Below are positions 38,101 to 46,553 of a stretch of 64,000 bases of DNA, piece after piece. Both the position numbers and the translations under genes were made by a program. Numbering within the stretch: the stretch's first letter is position 1; every line of letters begins with the position of its first letter. Source of the DNA: Gammaproteobacteria bacterium (lineage in GTDB: Bacteria > Pseudomonadota > Gammaproteobacteria > SZUA-229); the NCBI GenBank assembly GCA_030148865.1, contig JASBSR010000006.1, positions 1 through 64,000 of the forward strand. Direction: 5' to 3'. The notes under the pieces were generated by a model that saw only the letters and a program-made list of their open reading frames with translations, had not been told where the DNA came from and made no database searches.

Positions 38101-39474
38101 TCAGAATCCGGGGCCACCGGGGCCCATGCCGGGGGGCAGTGTGCCCTGCATGCCGCGCATCATCGCTGCCATGCCGCCTTTGGACATCTTTTTCATCATT
38201 TTCTTCATCTGCAGCTGCTGTTTCATCAGTCGATTGACATCCTGTACCTGCAAGCCGCAGCCGCTGGCGATGCGCTTTTTGCGCGAGCCTTTGATGATAT
38301 CGGGAAACGCTCGCTCTTTCGGGGTCATGGAATTGATAATCGCGATCATACGGCGGATTTCGCGGTCATTGACCTTATCCTTGATCTGCGCCGACATTTT
38401 ACCCATGCCCGGCAGCTTGTCGATCAGGCCTGACATGCCGCCCATATTCTGCATTTGCTCAAACTGGTCCTTGAGATCGTTGAAATCGAAGCTCTTGCCC
38501 TTCTTGACCTTTTTCGCCAGTTTCTCGGCCCTGGCGAGGTCGGTTTTCTGCTGCACCTCTTCGACCAGCGAGAGCACATCGCCCATGCCGAGAATACGCG
38601 AGGCAACGCGCTCGGGGTGGAAAGCTTCGAGTGCATCGACTTTTTCGCCAGCACCCATGAATTTGATCGGCTTGCCGGTGATCTGGCGAATCGACAGCGC
38701 AGCACCGCCGCGGGCATCACCATCGGTCTTGGTCAGCACCACGCCGGTGAGCGGCAAGGCCTCATCGAAGGCCCTGGCGGTGACCGCGGCATCCTGACCA
38801 GTCATGGAGTCGACCACGAACAAGGTCTCGACCGGTTTCACCGCAGCGTGAATCTGCTGGATTTCGCCCATCATCTCAGCATCGATATGCAAACGACCGG
38901 CGGTGTCGACCAGCACCACATCGATATAGTGGCGGCGGGCATAATCCAGCGCTGCCTGCGCGATCTCGGTGGGTTTCTGATCGATACTGCTGGGGAAGAA
39001 TTCAGCATCCACCTGACCCGCCAGGGTTTTCAGTTGCTCGATCGCCGCTGGACGATAGATGTCACAACTGACCAATAGCGATTTTTTCTTGTGGCGCTCG
39101 CGTAAATGTTTCGCCAGCTTGGCCACGGTGGTGGTCTTACCCGCGCCCTGCAGGCCGGCCATCAGAATCACCGCCGGTGGCTGTGCCGCCAGATCCAGCG
39201 CCTCATTGTGCGCGCCCATGACCGTGACCAGCTCGTCGTTGACGATGCGGATGAACACCTGCCCGGGATCAAGGCTGGTTAGCACTTCCTCACCCAGCGC
39301 TTTTTGCTTCACCTCGGCGATGAATTCACGCACCACGGCGAGCGCAACGTCGGCTTCAAGCAGGGCACGACGCACATCGCGCAGCGCGTCTTCGATATTG
39401 GCTTCGGTTAAGCGACCCTGACCTTTAAGTTTCTGGACGGTACTGGCAAGTCTTTCGCTGAGATTGTCGAACAT
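38101..39474 (-). CDS. ffh: Signal recognition particle protein Ffh
   Basis: The 457-aa GTPase that binds 4.5S RNA and signal sequences and docks to FtsY. The G domain has GLQGAGKTTTVAKLAKHL (Walker A), VDTAGRLH and TKTDGDARGG. The C-terminal M domain is methionine-rich (MKKMMKKMSKGGMAAMMRGM) with SGCGLQVQDVNRLMKQ. The 4.5S RNA gene itself is not seen here. Confidence 0.98.
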   Translation of the reverse strand: MFDNLSERLASTVQKLKGQGRLTEANIEDALRDVRRALLEADVALAVVREFIAEVKQKALGEEVLTSLDPGQVFIRIVNDELVTVMGAHNEALDLAAQPPAVILMAGLQGAGKTTTVAKLAKHLRERHKKKSLLVSCDIYRPAAIEQLKTLAGQVDAEFFPSSIDQKPTEIAQAALDYARRHYIDVVLVDTAGRLHIDAEMMGEIQQIHAAVKPVETLFVVDSMTGQDAAVTARAFDEALPLTGVVLTKTDGDARGGAALSIRQITGKPIKFMGAGEKVDALEAFHPERVASRILGMGDVLSLVEEVQQKTDLARAEKLAKKVKKGKSFDFNDLKDQFEQMQNMGGMSGLIDKLPGMGKMSAQIKDKVNDREIRRMIAIINSMTPKERAFPDIIKGSRKKRIASGCGLQVQDVNRLMKQQLQMKKMMKKMSKGGMAAMMRGMQGTLPPGMGPGGPGF

Positions 39475-39528
39475 GGGGATTTTTGCTGATGATGATTTAT
39501 TTTGGAGGGGGCATTATACAGTGTTGGG

Positions 39529-39622
39529 GTGGGTGCGCGCACCCACGGGCGCGAGTAGGGTGGTTTGCGAACTCTGACATTACCTGTATTGATATATCGT
39601 GGCAGTGGGTATTCGCACCCAC
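39529..39622. repeat. Two related palindromes upstream of ffh
   Basis: GTGGGTGCGCGCACCCAC (39529-39546) is a perfect 18-bp palindrome. GTGGGTATTCGCACCCAC (39605-39622) is a near copy 76 bp away. Both are followed by GGGCG. They may form hairpins or mark a short repeat family. Confidence 0.55.
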
Positions 39623-39706
39623 GGGCGAAGCACTTTCTTTGTCTACAGCAACAAAGACAATGCCGCCCAAACAGCATGCGGCACCATGCCCGCTGTTTAT
39701 TACGGC

Positions 39707-40372
39707 CTACCGCCCCTTGAGATAGCGGTTATCGTCGAAGGTGCTGACCCACTCTGGCCGGTAGACCACGAACATGCTCATCAGCATTCCGGTAATGAAT
39801 GCTTCCGGATACATGGTGAGCAAGGCATAACGCGTATAGTCATGCCAGACCTCCGCCGCAGGATAAACATCACTGACGACGTAGACGATGGTGGTGGCGA
39901 AAACCGCGCTAGCGACAGCGAACGCGGCACCGAAGAAGGCATTGAGAAAGATATAAACAAAGAAGTTGTTGGGCAAACATCGGTCGACGATGCGAAAAAT
40001 GCTGAAGCTTATGGCCGCTGGCACCACCGCCAGAAGAAGCGTCTCAATCGGCAATGCCGCCCACCCGCTTCCAGCCAGGATCATGTGCGCCACCAGCACG
40101 ATAAAGATACCCAGGATCGCGAACGCCCAGCCGAACATGAGTGTCAGCAGAGTGGTGCCGAGCAGATGGATCGACAGACCGTCGATCACACCTGCCTTTT
40201 CCATCCAGATCACCATGACACCGACTACCATGCCGAGAAGGATATTGAGCGCCTGACTGTCGCGCAGGTGGTACCAGGGCGCACGCCAGATCGCGATCGC
40301 CATAGCGATCGCGAACAGCGACCAGGTCATGATCTGTGCGGCAAGGGAAAAATGACTAACGAGGATATTCAC
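39707..40372 (-). CDS. Energy-coupling factor-type permease (CbiM-like membrane protein)
   Basis: A 221-aa integral membrane protein with about six helices, resembling the COG3235/CbiM-like permeases of cobalt or nickel uptake: MVVGVMVIWMEKAGVIDGLSIHLLGTTLLTLMFGWAF and a periodic AFFGAAFAVASAVFATTIVYVV. The start is taken as the GTG at 40372 (VNILVSHFSLAAQIM); the earlier ATG at 40441 adds a polar stretch that is unlikely. No ATPase partner is nearby, so the transported ion is not known. Confidence 0.65.
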   Translation of the reverse strand: MNILVSHFSLAAQIMTWSLFAIAMAIAIWRAPWYHLRDSQALNILLGMVVGVMVIWMEKAGVIDGLSIHLLGTTLLTLMFGWAFAILGIFIVLVAHMILAGSGWAALPIETLLLAVVPAAISFSIFRIVDRCLPNNFFVYIFLNAFFGAAFAVASAVFATTIVYVVSDVYPAAEVWHDYTRYALLTMYPEAFITGMLMSMFVVYRPEWVSTFDDNRYLKGR

Positions 40373-40521
40373 TGTGGTACTTTTAATACGGAGTGTGAAA
40401 TTATAACGCGTGGAGAGTGTGCGCATATGCACTTTCGTCATTCACACGAAACACCACACAATGTCATCCCCGAAGGTGTGTACCGGGGGTCTAGTACCTT
40501 GTTATCATAATCATTAATCGG

Positions 40522-41235
40522 TCATAAGGGGTCAGAGCCCTTTACTGATACTGACTTACTCGGTCGCCCTCGCCTTGCCTGACCAACTTTACATTTAAGC
40601 CTGGCTTCTACTTTTTTTCTGAAATGGTCATTTCCAAGTGGCGTACCTGTTTGCCATGCCGCACGAATATGATCTAGTTCTTTCACATCCACATGTGCTT
40701 TGAATAAGTCCTTATAGACTTCCTGTCGTTGCTGCCTGGTACGACCAAGAGCCAGATACTGGGGGTGCGCCTGTATCAGCGCGTCTGGCCTTCCCTGCCT
40801 ATTGGTTCGATAACTGCTCCATCGATAGGCGCCGGGTGATTTAACCATGTTGGCGCGCACAGGATTAAGTTCTATATATCGCATACATCCCAATAAATAC
40901 TCGGCATCCTGGATCAGGTTCGCCTTGTAACGCCCCTCCCAGAGGGTTCCGCTGGTTCCATAGGTATGATTGATGTAGGGCACATAGCACCTCCCTACGT
41001 ACTGCATCATTAAGCTGATGCTGTCTCGTCTGGCCGGAGTGGCAAGAATATGGATGTGATTGGTCATCAATACATAGGCGTGGATAGTGCAGTCATAACG
41101 CTCTGCAGCTTCTTTCAGCCATTCTAGATATGCTAAATAATCCGCATCTTCAAAGAATACAGGCTCACGACTGTGGCCACGTTGCACTATGTGAGCAGGC
41201 ACATCGGGTAGATAGAATCGGGGTTTCCTGGGCAT
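40522..41235 (-). CDS. REP-associated tyrosine transposase (RAYT)
   Basis: A 237-aa Y1 HUH transposase of the IS200-related RAYT type. Signatures: PRKPRFYLPDVPAHIVQRGHSREPVFFEDADY, the HUH motif VLMTNHIHIL, GTLWEGRYKANLIQDAEYLLGCMRYIELNPVRANMV with the catalytic Tyr, and PGAYRWSSY. The last codons (VKGSDPL) are encoded by the adjoining REP-like repeat, so the repeat and protein end are fused. Such proteins mobilise REP sequences rather than acting as ordinary insertion sequences. Confidence 0.93.
   Translation of the reverse strand: MPRKPRFYLPDVPAHIVQRGHSREPVFFEDADYLAYLEWLKEAAERYDCTIHAYVLMTNHIHILATPARRDSISLMMQYVGRCYVPYINHTYGTSGTLWEGRYKANLIQDAEYLLGCMRYIELNPVRANMVKSPGAYRWSSYRTNRQGRPDALIQAHPQYLALGRTRQQRQEVYKDLFKAHVDVKELDHIRAAWQTGTPLGNDHFRKKVEARLKCKVGQARRGRPSKSVSVKGSDPL
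40526..40545. repeat. RAYT-associated REP-like repeat, left copy
   Basis: AAGGGGTCAGAGCCCTTTAC lies in the 3' end of the RAYT gene. The inverse sequence AAAGGGCTCTGACCCCTT is found twice on the right side, at 41276-41316 and 41331-41371. Confidence 0.8.
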
Positions 41236-41275
41236 CTGCTCTTCGCATTGGCTAACCAGGTTTAACCTTACATTA

Positions 41276-41371
41276 GGGTGGGTTGCCTGTAAAGAAAGGG
41301 CTCTGACCCCTTATTATGTTACTTATTATGGGGTGGGTTGCCTGTAAAGAAAGGGCTCTGACCCCTTATTA
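41276..41371. repeat. RAYT-associated repeats, two direct copies
   Basis: GGGTGGGTTGCCTGTAAAGA with AAGGGCTCTGACCCCTTATTA occurs at 41276-41316 and 41331-41371, a 41-bp unit in a 55-bp period. They are inverted relative to the left copy at 40526-40545. Confidence 0.85.
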
Positions 41372-41494
41372 CAGCGAGCATAAGCTGGCCGACTCCGGTA
41401 CCGGCATTGATCAGAATATCGCCATTGATCAAAAACGAGGTGGTGACCACCCCTTGCCGATACCGCCGCTGCACCCCAGCACACGTACTTTCAT
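41372..41494 (-). pseudogene. Fragment of a metallo-beta-lactamase-fold hydrolase gene
   Basis: From the ATG at 41494 the minus strand reads MKVRVLGCSGGIGKG, then after a one-base shift VVTTSFLINGDILINAGTGV and GQLML, the start of an MBL-fold phosphodiesterase-type protein. The reading stops at the RAYT repeat. The rest of the gene is not seen on either side of the RAYT. The frameshift and truncation mean it cannot be functional. Confidence 0.72.
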
Positions 41495-41635
41495 GCGCTC
41501 AACCTTTAGAACATTTGTCCGTGTGATGCTAACATGCGGCTTTGCGCAGCAGTCTGGACACACATGAGCATTATTGTTTTTTTGTGCACAGCTGCACATT
41601 GCCAGCCTACACCAGAAAGAACAGTATAAGCCACG

Positions 41636-42448
41636 ATGACGAATCTTATAGCCGCCCTGATCGCGATCTCATTCTACCTGATCTGCACCCTCGCCCTGCT
41701 GCTACGCCTGCGACAACACGCACCCGTGCTCGCGCTGGGCAAGACCGCAGCCCTGATCCCCGGCTTTCTGGCGCTGGCGGCCCATATTTTCACCCTCGAA
41801 CAGGGTATGGTCAGCGTGGACGGGGTCAATTTTGGCTTTTACAATGCCCTGTCCCTGATCGCGGCGTTTATTACTCTGTTCACGCTGATTTCGGCACTGC
41901 GTCATCCGATAGAAATGCTGAGCATACTGGTGATGCCGATAGCTGCACTCAGTATCGCGGTCGATATGTCGGCACAATCCAGTCATTTATTACCGCCCGG
42001 CAGCTCCGGGGGTTTGATTTTTCATGTCCTGACCTCGCTGCTCGCCTACAGTATTCTGGCACTGGCCGCGCTGCTCGCGATTGCGCTCTCGATTCAAAAC
42101 CGTTTTCTGCACAGCCACCAGCCCGGCGGGCTGATACGTTTCCTGCCGCCGTTGAAAACCATGGAATCTTTGCTGTTCGAAACCATCGTCATTGGCTTTA
42201 TCTTTCTCAGCATCTCGCTGATCAGCGGCCTGATGTTTCTGGAGAACATGTTCGCCCAGCACCTGGTGCACAAAACCATATTGTCAATCCTGGCCTGGTG
42301 TGTGTTCGCCGTGTTGTTGCTCGGACGCTGGTTATTGGGCTGGCGCGGGCGCACGGCAATACGCTGGACTCTCGGCGGCTTTATCAGTCTGATGCTGGCT
42401 TATTTTGGCAGCAAGTTCGTGTTAGAAATTATTCTGCGCAGCAGCTAA
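41636..42448 (+). CDS. ypjD: CcsA/YpjD-family inner-membrane protein (CorE-like)
   Basis: A 270-aa membrane protein with about eight helices, of the cytochrome c assembly (CcmC/CcsA) superfamily. It is the usual neighbour of ffh and corB in gammaproteobacteria. In E. coli and Salmonella the CorE/YpjD name comes from resistance to cobalt. Visible features are the periodic hydrophobic helices and the segment GLIFHVLTSLLAYSILALAALLAIALSIQN. The heme motif WGxxWxWD is not clear, so a direct role in heme handling is uncertain. Confidence 0.82.
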   Translation: MTNLIAALIAISFYLICTLALLLRLRQHAPVLALGKTAALIPGFLALAAHIFTLEQGMVSVDGVNFGFYNALSLIAAFITLFTLISALRHPIEMLSILVMPIAALSIAVDMSAQSSHLLPPGSSGGLIFHVLTSLLAYSILALAALLAIALSIQNRFLHSHQPGGLIRFLPPLKTMESLLFETIVIGFIFLSISLISGLMFLENMFAQHLVHKTILSILAWCVFAVLLLGRWLLGWRGRTAIRWTLGGFISLMLAYFGSKFVLEIILRSS

Positions 42449-42505
42449 TCGCTGCGCAGCCGGATCTTTCACTGCGGCCTTTTCTTTACTAACCAAGAGC
42501 TCATC

Positions 42506-43825
42506 TTGAACGATATCCCCTTAAGCATTCTGTTCGCCATTCTCGGTTTGCTAATTTTGTTGTCCGGATTTTTTTCCGGTTCCGAAACTGCACTCATGAC
42601 ACTCAATCGCTATCGCATGAAAACCATGGCGGAAAATGGCCACCGCGGCGCCATTCTGGCACGACGTTTATTAAAACGCCCGGATCGTTTGCTCGGCTTA
42701 ATTCTGCTCGGTAATAACTTCGTGAATATTCTGGCATCATCCATTGCCACGGTTATCGCCCTGCGCCTGCACGGCGAGGCCGGCATCGCCATCGCGACGT
42801 TTATTCTCACCTTTGTCGTGCTGGTGTTCGCCGAAGTCGCACCCAAGACCATGGCAGCACTGCGCCCGGAACGTGTCGCCTTCCCGGCGGCGTACATCTA
42901 CACCCCGTTGTTAAAACTGCTATACCCGTTTGTCTGGCTGGTGAATGCGATCGCTAATCGCCTGCTGGGTTTAATCGGCATCAATCCCGAAGACGGCCAC
43001 AAGGAAACCATCAACACCGAGGAAGTGCGTGCAGTGGTCAACGAAGCCCGTCATCTGATGCCAAAAACGCACTCGGACATGCTGCTGCGCATTCTTGATC
43101 TGGAAAACACCAGTGTTGAAGATATTATGATTCCACGCAGTGACATCACGGGTATTGATCTCAACGAAGACTGGAATGATATTGAACGCCAGATTTCCAA
43201 TAGCCAGCGCACGCGTGTGCCGGTGTTTAACGACAGCATCGATAACATCGTCGGCATGCTGCATATCCGCAAAGTACTCAATTTACTGGCGCGCGATGAA
43301 CTCGATCTCAACACGCTGAACACGCAGCTGCGCGAACCCTATTTTATTCCAGAAGGCACACCACTCACCCAGCAACTGATCAATTTTCAGAAAAACCGCC
43401 GTCGCTCCGGGCTGGTGGTGGATGAATACGGCAGCATCATGGGTCTGGTCACGCTGGAAGATATTCTGGAAGAAATTGTCGGCCAGTTCACCACCGATTC
43501 ACCCACACGCAACACCTCGATACATTTACAACAAGACGGCAGCTATTTAATCGATGGCAGCACGCACATTCGCGAGATTAACCGCAGTCTTGGTATCGTG
43601 TTACCCACTGACGGGCCCAAAACACTCAATGGTCTAATTCTCGAACACCTGGAAATGATTCCTGAACCGGGTACCAGTTTAATGATCGCTGAAGTACCAA
43701 TCGAAATTATCCGCAGCACGAGTAATGCTGTGCAAATGGCAAAATTAACCCCGCTGAATGAAAGCAATGAAGCCGATAACAGCGCCAGCACTACTGCCAG
43801 CACAATCACTGTGGACAAATCATAA
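42506..43825 (+). CDS. corB: CNNM/CorC-family transporter (HlyC/CorC type)
   Basis: A 439-aa membrane protein. The N-terminal DUF21 (CNNM) domain has FFSGSETALMTLNRYRMK, then two CBS domains with PRSDITGIDLNEDWNDIERQISNSQRTRVPVF and LVVDEYGSIMGLVTLEDILEEIVGQF, and a CorC_HlyC C-terminal domain (DGSYLIDGSTHIREINRSL). It probably takes part in Mg or Co efflux. The start codon is TTG at 42506. It ends one base before radA. Confidence 0.93.
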   Translation: MNDIPLSILFAILGLLILLSGFFSGSETALMTLNRYRMKTMAENGHRGAILARRLLKRPDRLLGLILLGNNFVNILASSIATVIALRLHGEAGIAIATFILTFVVLVFAEVAPKTMAALRPERVAFPAAYIYTPLLKLLYPFVWLVNAIANRLLGLIGINPEDGHKETINTEEVRAVVNEARHLMPKTHSDMLLRILDLENTSVEDIMIPRSDITGIDLNEDWNDIERQISNSQRTRVPVFNDSIDNIVGMLHIRKVLNLLARDELDLNTLNTQLREPYFIPEGTPLTQQLINFQKNRRRSGLVVDEYGSIMGLVTLEDILEEIVGQFTTDSPTRNTSIHLQQDGSYLIDGSTHIREINRSLGIVLPTDGPKTLNGLILEHLEMIPEPGTSLMIAEVPIEIIRSTSNAVQMAKLTPLNESNEADNSASTTASTITVDKS

Positions 43826-43826
43826 A

Positions 43827-45197
43827 ATGGCGAAAGCAAAAACGCTTTACGCCTGTAGCGCCTGCGGTGCCAGTCACAATAAATGGTCGGGCCAGTGCGG
43901 CGACTGCGGTGAATGGAATAGCCTGATCGAAAGCGTGGCCGCCAACACTCACAAACGCGCAGGCTTTGCCGGCAAGTCCGGACACTCCAGTGTGCAGCGA
44001 CTGGACGATGTTGCGGCGGTCGCCGAAACTCGCATTTCCACTGGCATCGGCGAACTCGACCGGGTGCTCGGCGGCGGCCTGGTGCACGGCTCGGTAACGC
44101 TGATCGGCGGCAACCCGGGTATCGGCAAATCCACCCTGCTGACACAGACCCTCGCCACCCTCGCCGACAAGCTGCCCTGTTTGTATGTCACCGGCGAAGA
44201 ATCCCTGCAACAGGTGAGTCTGCGCGCGCATCGGCTGGGACTTTCCGGTAAAGATTTACAGCTGCTGTCAGAAACCTGCGTCGAAACCATTACCACCCTG
44301 GCCATGGAACACAGGCCGCGGATCATGGTGATCGATTCAATCCAGACCATCTACACCGAGACGCTGCAGTCGGCGCCGGGCTCCGTGGCGCAGGTACGCG
44401 AAAGCGCCGCGCAATTAGTGCGCTTCGCCAAACAGACCAACACCGCTTTATTTCTGGTCGGGCACGTCACCAAAGAAGGCACTCTCGCCGGACCGCGTGT
44501 GCTCGAGCACATGGTCGATACCGTGCTCTATTTTGAAGGCGATCAGGGTGAACGCTATCGCATTATTCGCGCCATCAAAAATCGTTTTGGTGCGGTCAAT
44601 GAGCTCGGTGTCTTCGCCATGACCGAAGCCGGATTAAAAACCGTGAGTAATCCCTCAGCAATTTTTCTCTCGCGCCACGAAACCCCGGTCGCCGGCAGCA
44701 TTATCACCGTCACCCGTGAAGGCAGCCGACCCTTGCTGATCGAGCTACAGGCGCTGGTCGATGACTCACACGGCTCGAATCCGCGCCGGGTCAGTCTTGG
44801 TCTGGATCCCAACCGGCTCAACATGCTGCTCGCGGTGATGCACCGCCACGGCGATATCGCGATGTACGATCAGGATGTATTCATCAATGTGGTCGGTGGT
44901 GTCCGCGTTTCCGAAACCGCAGCCGACACCGCACTGGTGCTGGCCGCACTGTCCAGCTTTCGCGATAAACCACTGGCCAACGACTGTTTCACCTTCGGCG
45001 AAATCGGCCTCGCCGGTGAAATCCGCCCGGTCACTAATGGTCAGGAACGGCTGCGCGAAGCCGCTAAACACGGTTTTAAACAGGCGATTATTCCCAAAGC
45101 CAATATGCCCCCGAAAAGCGAACGTATCGAAGGCTTAAAACTGATCCCGGTACAACGTGTCAGCGAACTCATGGACGCTGCGATTAATTTAGATTAA
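43827..45197 (+). CDS. radA: DNA repair protein RadA
   Basis: A 456-aa ATPase for branch migration in recombination repair. From the ATG at 43827: the zinc finger YACSACGASHNKWSGQCGDCGEWNSL, the Walker A GGNPGIGKSTLLTQT, the RadA KNRFG motif in AIKNRFGAVNELGVF, and the C-terminal Lon-like domain. The track start (43758) lies within corB. Confidence 0.97.
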   Translation: MAKAKTLYACSACGASHNKWSGQCGDCGEWNSLIESVAANTHKRAGFAGKSGHSSVQRLDDVAAVAETRISTGIGELDRVLGGGLVHGSVTLIGGNPGIGKSTLLTQTLATLADKLPCLYVTGEESLQQVSLRAHRLGLSGKDLQLLSETCVETITTLAMEHRPRIMVIDSIQTIYTETLQSAPGSVAQVRESAAQLVRFAKQTNTALFLVGHVTKEGTLAGPRVLEHMVDTVLYFEGDQGERYRIIRAIKNRFGAVNELGVFAMTEAGLKTVSNPSAIFLSRHETPVAGSIITVTREGSRPLLIELQALVDDSHGSNPRRVSLGLDPNRLNMLLAVMHRHGDIAMYDQDVFINVVGGVRVSETAADTALVLAALSSFRDKPLANDCFTFGEIGLAGEIRPVTNGQERLREAAKHGFKQAIIPKANMPPKSERIEGLKLIPVQRVSELMDAAINLD

Positions 45198-45310
45198 ATT
45201 TGTGCCCCCAGATGAACGCAGATAAACACGGATTATTTGTATGCGCCAGCGGCGCACTAATTAAAAACAACATTTTTTAGCGGCGTTCATCTGCATTCAT
45301 CTGTGGGCTA
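45198..45310. repeat. Palindromic AGATGAACGCAGATAA-type repeat
   Basis: CCAGATGAACGCAGATAAAC (45208 on) and GCGTTCATCTGCATTCATCT (to about 45302) are approximate inverted repeats of a kind seen in many bacterial genomes. It fills the gap between radA and xseB. Confidence 0.5.
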
Positions 45311-45414
45311 ATCTGCTTTTAACGTCGCAACAGGATGCCAGCCGCGCTAGCAACTTGCCAGCACGCGGATTGTCGGCTAACGTACCGTCCCCACTGCCTG
45401 AAGCGGAGCTTGTT

Positions 45415-45648
45415 ATGGCTGCCAAAAAATCGCTGAACTTTGAAAAAGCCCTCGCCGAGCTGGAACAGCTGGTAGCGGAAATGGAAAACAGTGAACTCAG
45501 CCTGGAAGACAGCCTGAAACGCTTCGAAAAAGGCATCGCGCTCACCACCGAATGCCAACAGGCATTGCAAAAAGCCGAGCTCAAGGTCACTGAGCTGGTG
45601 GAAAAAAGCGGCCGTATTCTGGAAAAAAATTTCGAGCTCGATGACTGA
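45415..45648 (+). CDS. xseB: Exodeoxyribonuclease VII small subunit
   Basis: A 77-aa subunit, from the ATG at 45415 (MAAKKSLNFEKALAELEQLVAEMENSELSLEDSLKRFEKGIALTTECQQAL). The motif is diagnostic. Its stop overlaps the ispA ATG by one base, as is common for xseB-ispA-dxs. Confidence 0.96.
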   Translation: MAAKKSLNFEKALAELEQLVAEMENSELSLEDSLKRFEKGIALTTECQQALQKAELKVTELVEKSGRILEKNFELDD

Positions 45649-46553
45649 TGTCCGCCGACCAGCCGTTTAAGGCGAAGCTGACTCGCTATCAGCAGCGCAT
45701 TGATGCCGCGCTCGACCGTTGCCTGCCCAGAGATGATCCCCCGGAGCACAATCTCGCCGAAGCGATCCGCTATTCGGTGCTCGGCGGTAGCGGCAAACGC
45801 ATTCGCCCGGCCATGGTCTACGCTGCGGGTGAGGCCATCGGCGTCGATAGCGCCAGTCTCGATGCGCCCGCCTGTGCGGTGGAAATGATCCACGCCTACT
45901 CGCTGATTCACGACGATCTGCCAGCGATGGATAACGATGATTTGCGCCGCGGTCGCGCCACCTGTCATCGTGCTTTTGACGAAGCTACGGCGATTCTCGC
46001 CGGTGATGCCCTGCAGGCGCTGGCCTATGAAATTCTCACCGATGGTCACTACACCAGACTACCGCTGGAAACCCGCATCGCCATGCTACGCCTGCTCACC
46101 CGCGCCAGTGGTGCGCATGGTATGGCCGGCGGCCAGGCGGTGGATCTGGCGTCGGTGGGTATGCAGCTCAATCTTGTCCAGCTTGAGGCCATGCACCGGC
46201 TGAAAACCGGAGCCCTGATCCGCGCCAGCATTTTACTGGGTGCGATGTGTAACCCCGAAGTCAGCAGCGCTGAATTCGATATGCTCGACAAGTATTCACA
46301 ATGTATTGGTTTATCCTTTCAGATTGTAGATGACATTCTCGATATCATCGGCGACACTGAAACTCTGGGCAAACCACAGGGGTCGGACATGGCACAGGCA
46401 AAACCTACCTACCCGTCAGTACTCGGCATTGAGGCATCAAAACAGCGCGCGCTGGATCAGCACGCACAGGCACTGGCACACATTGCGCCCCTGGGGGCAC
46501 GCGCGCAGAGCCTGCGAGAACTTTCCAGCTATATTGTCGAGCGTGAATTCTAA
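45648..46553 (+). CDS. ispA: Farnesyl diphosphate synthase
   Basis: A 301-aa short-chain prenyl transferase that builds farnesyl diphosphate from IPP and DMAPP. The first aspartate-rich motif is [17 protein letters not shown] and the second is [33 protein letters not shown] and [13 protein letters not shown] also fit. It overlaps both neighbours by one base. Confidence 0.96.
   Translation: MSADQPFKAKLTRYQQRIDAALDRCLPRDDPPEHNLAEAIRYSVLGGSGKRIRPAMVYAAGEAIGVDSASLDAPACAVEMIHAYSLIHDDLPAMDNDDLRRGRATCHRAFDEATAILAGDALQALAYEILTDGHYTRLPLETRIAMLRLLTRASGAHGMAGGQAVDLASVGMQLNLVQLEAMHRLKTGALIRASILLGAMCNPEVSSAEFDMLDKYSQCIGLSFQIVDDILDIIGDTETLGKPQGSDMAQAKPTYPSVLGIEASKQRALDQHAQALAHIAPLGARAQSLRELSSYIVEREF

Noticed and set aside
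39599-40510. 303-aa plus-strand ORF opposite the permease gene
   Set aside because: The minus strand encodes a coherent multi-helix membrane protein. The plus frame is rich in His, Arg and Gln without domains, the pattern of a shadow.
41316-41567. 83-aa plus-strand ORF right of the RAYT
   Set aside because: It runs over the RAYT repeats and the opposite-strand MBL fragment, which explains the sequence better.
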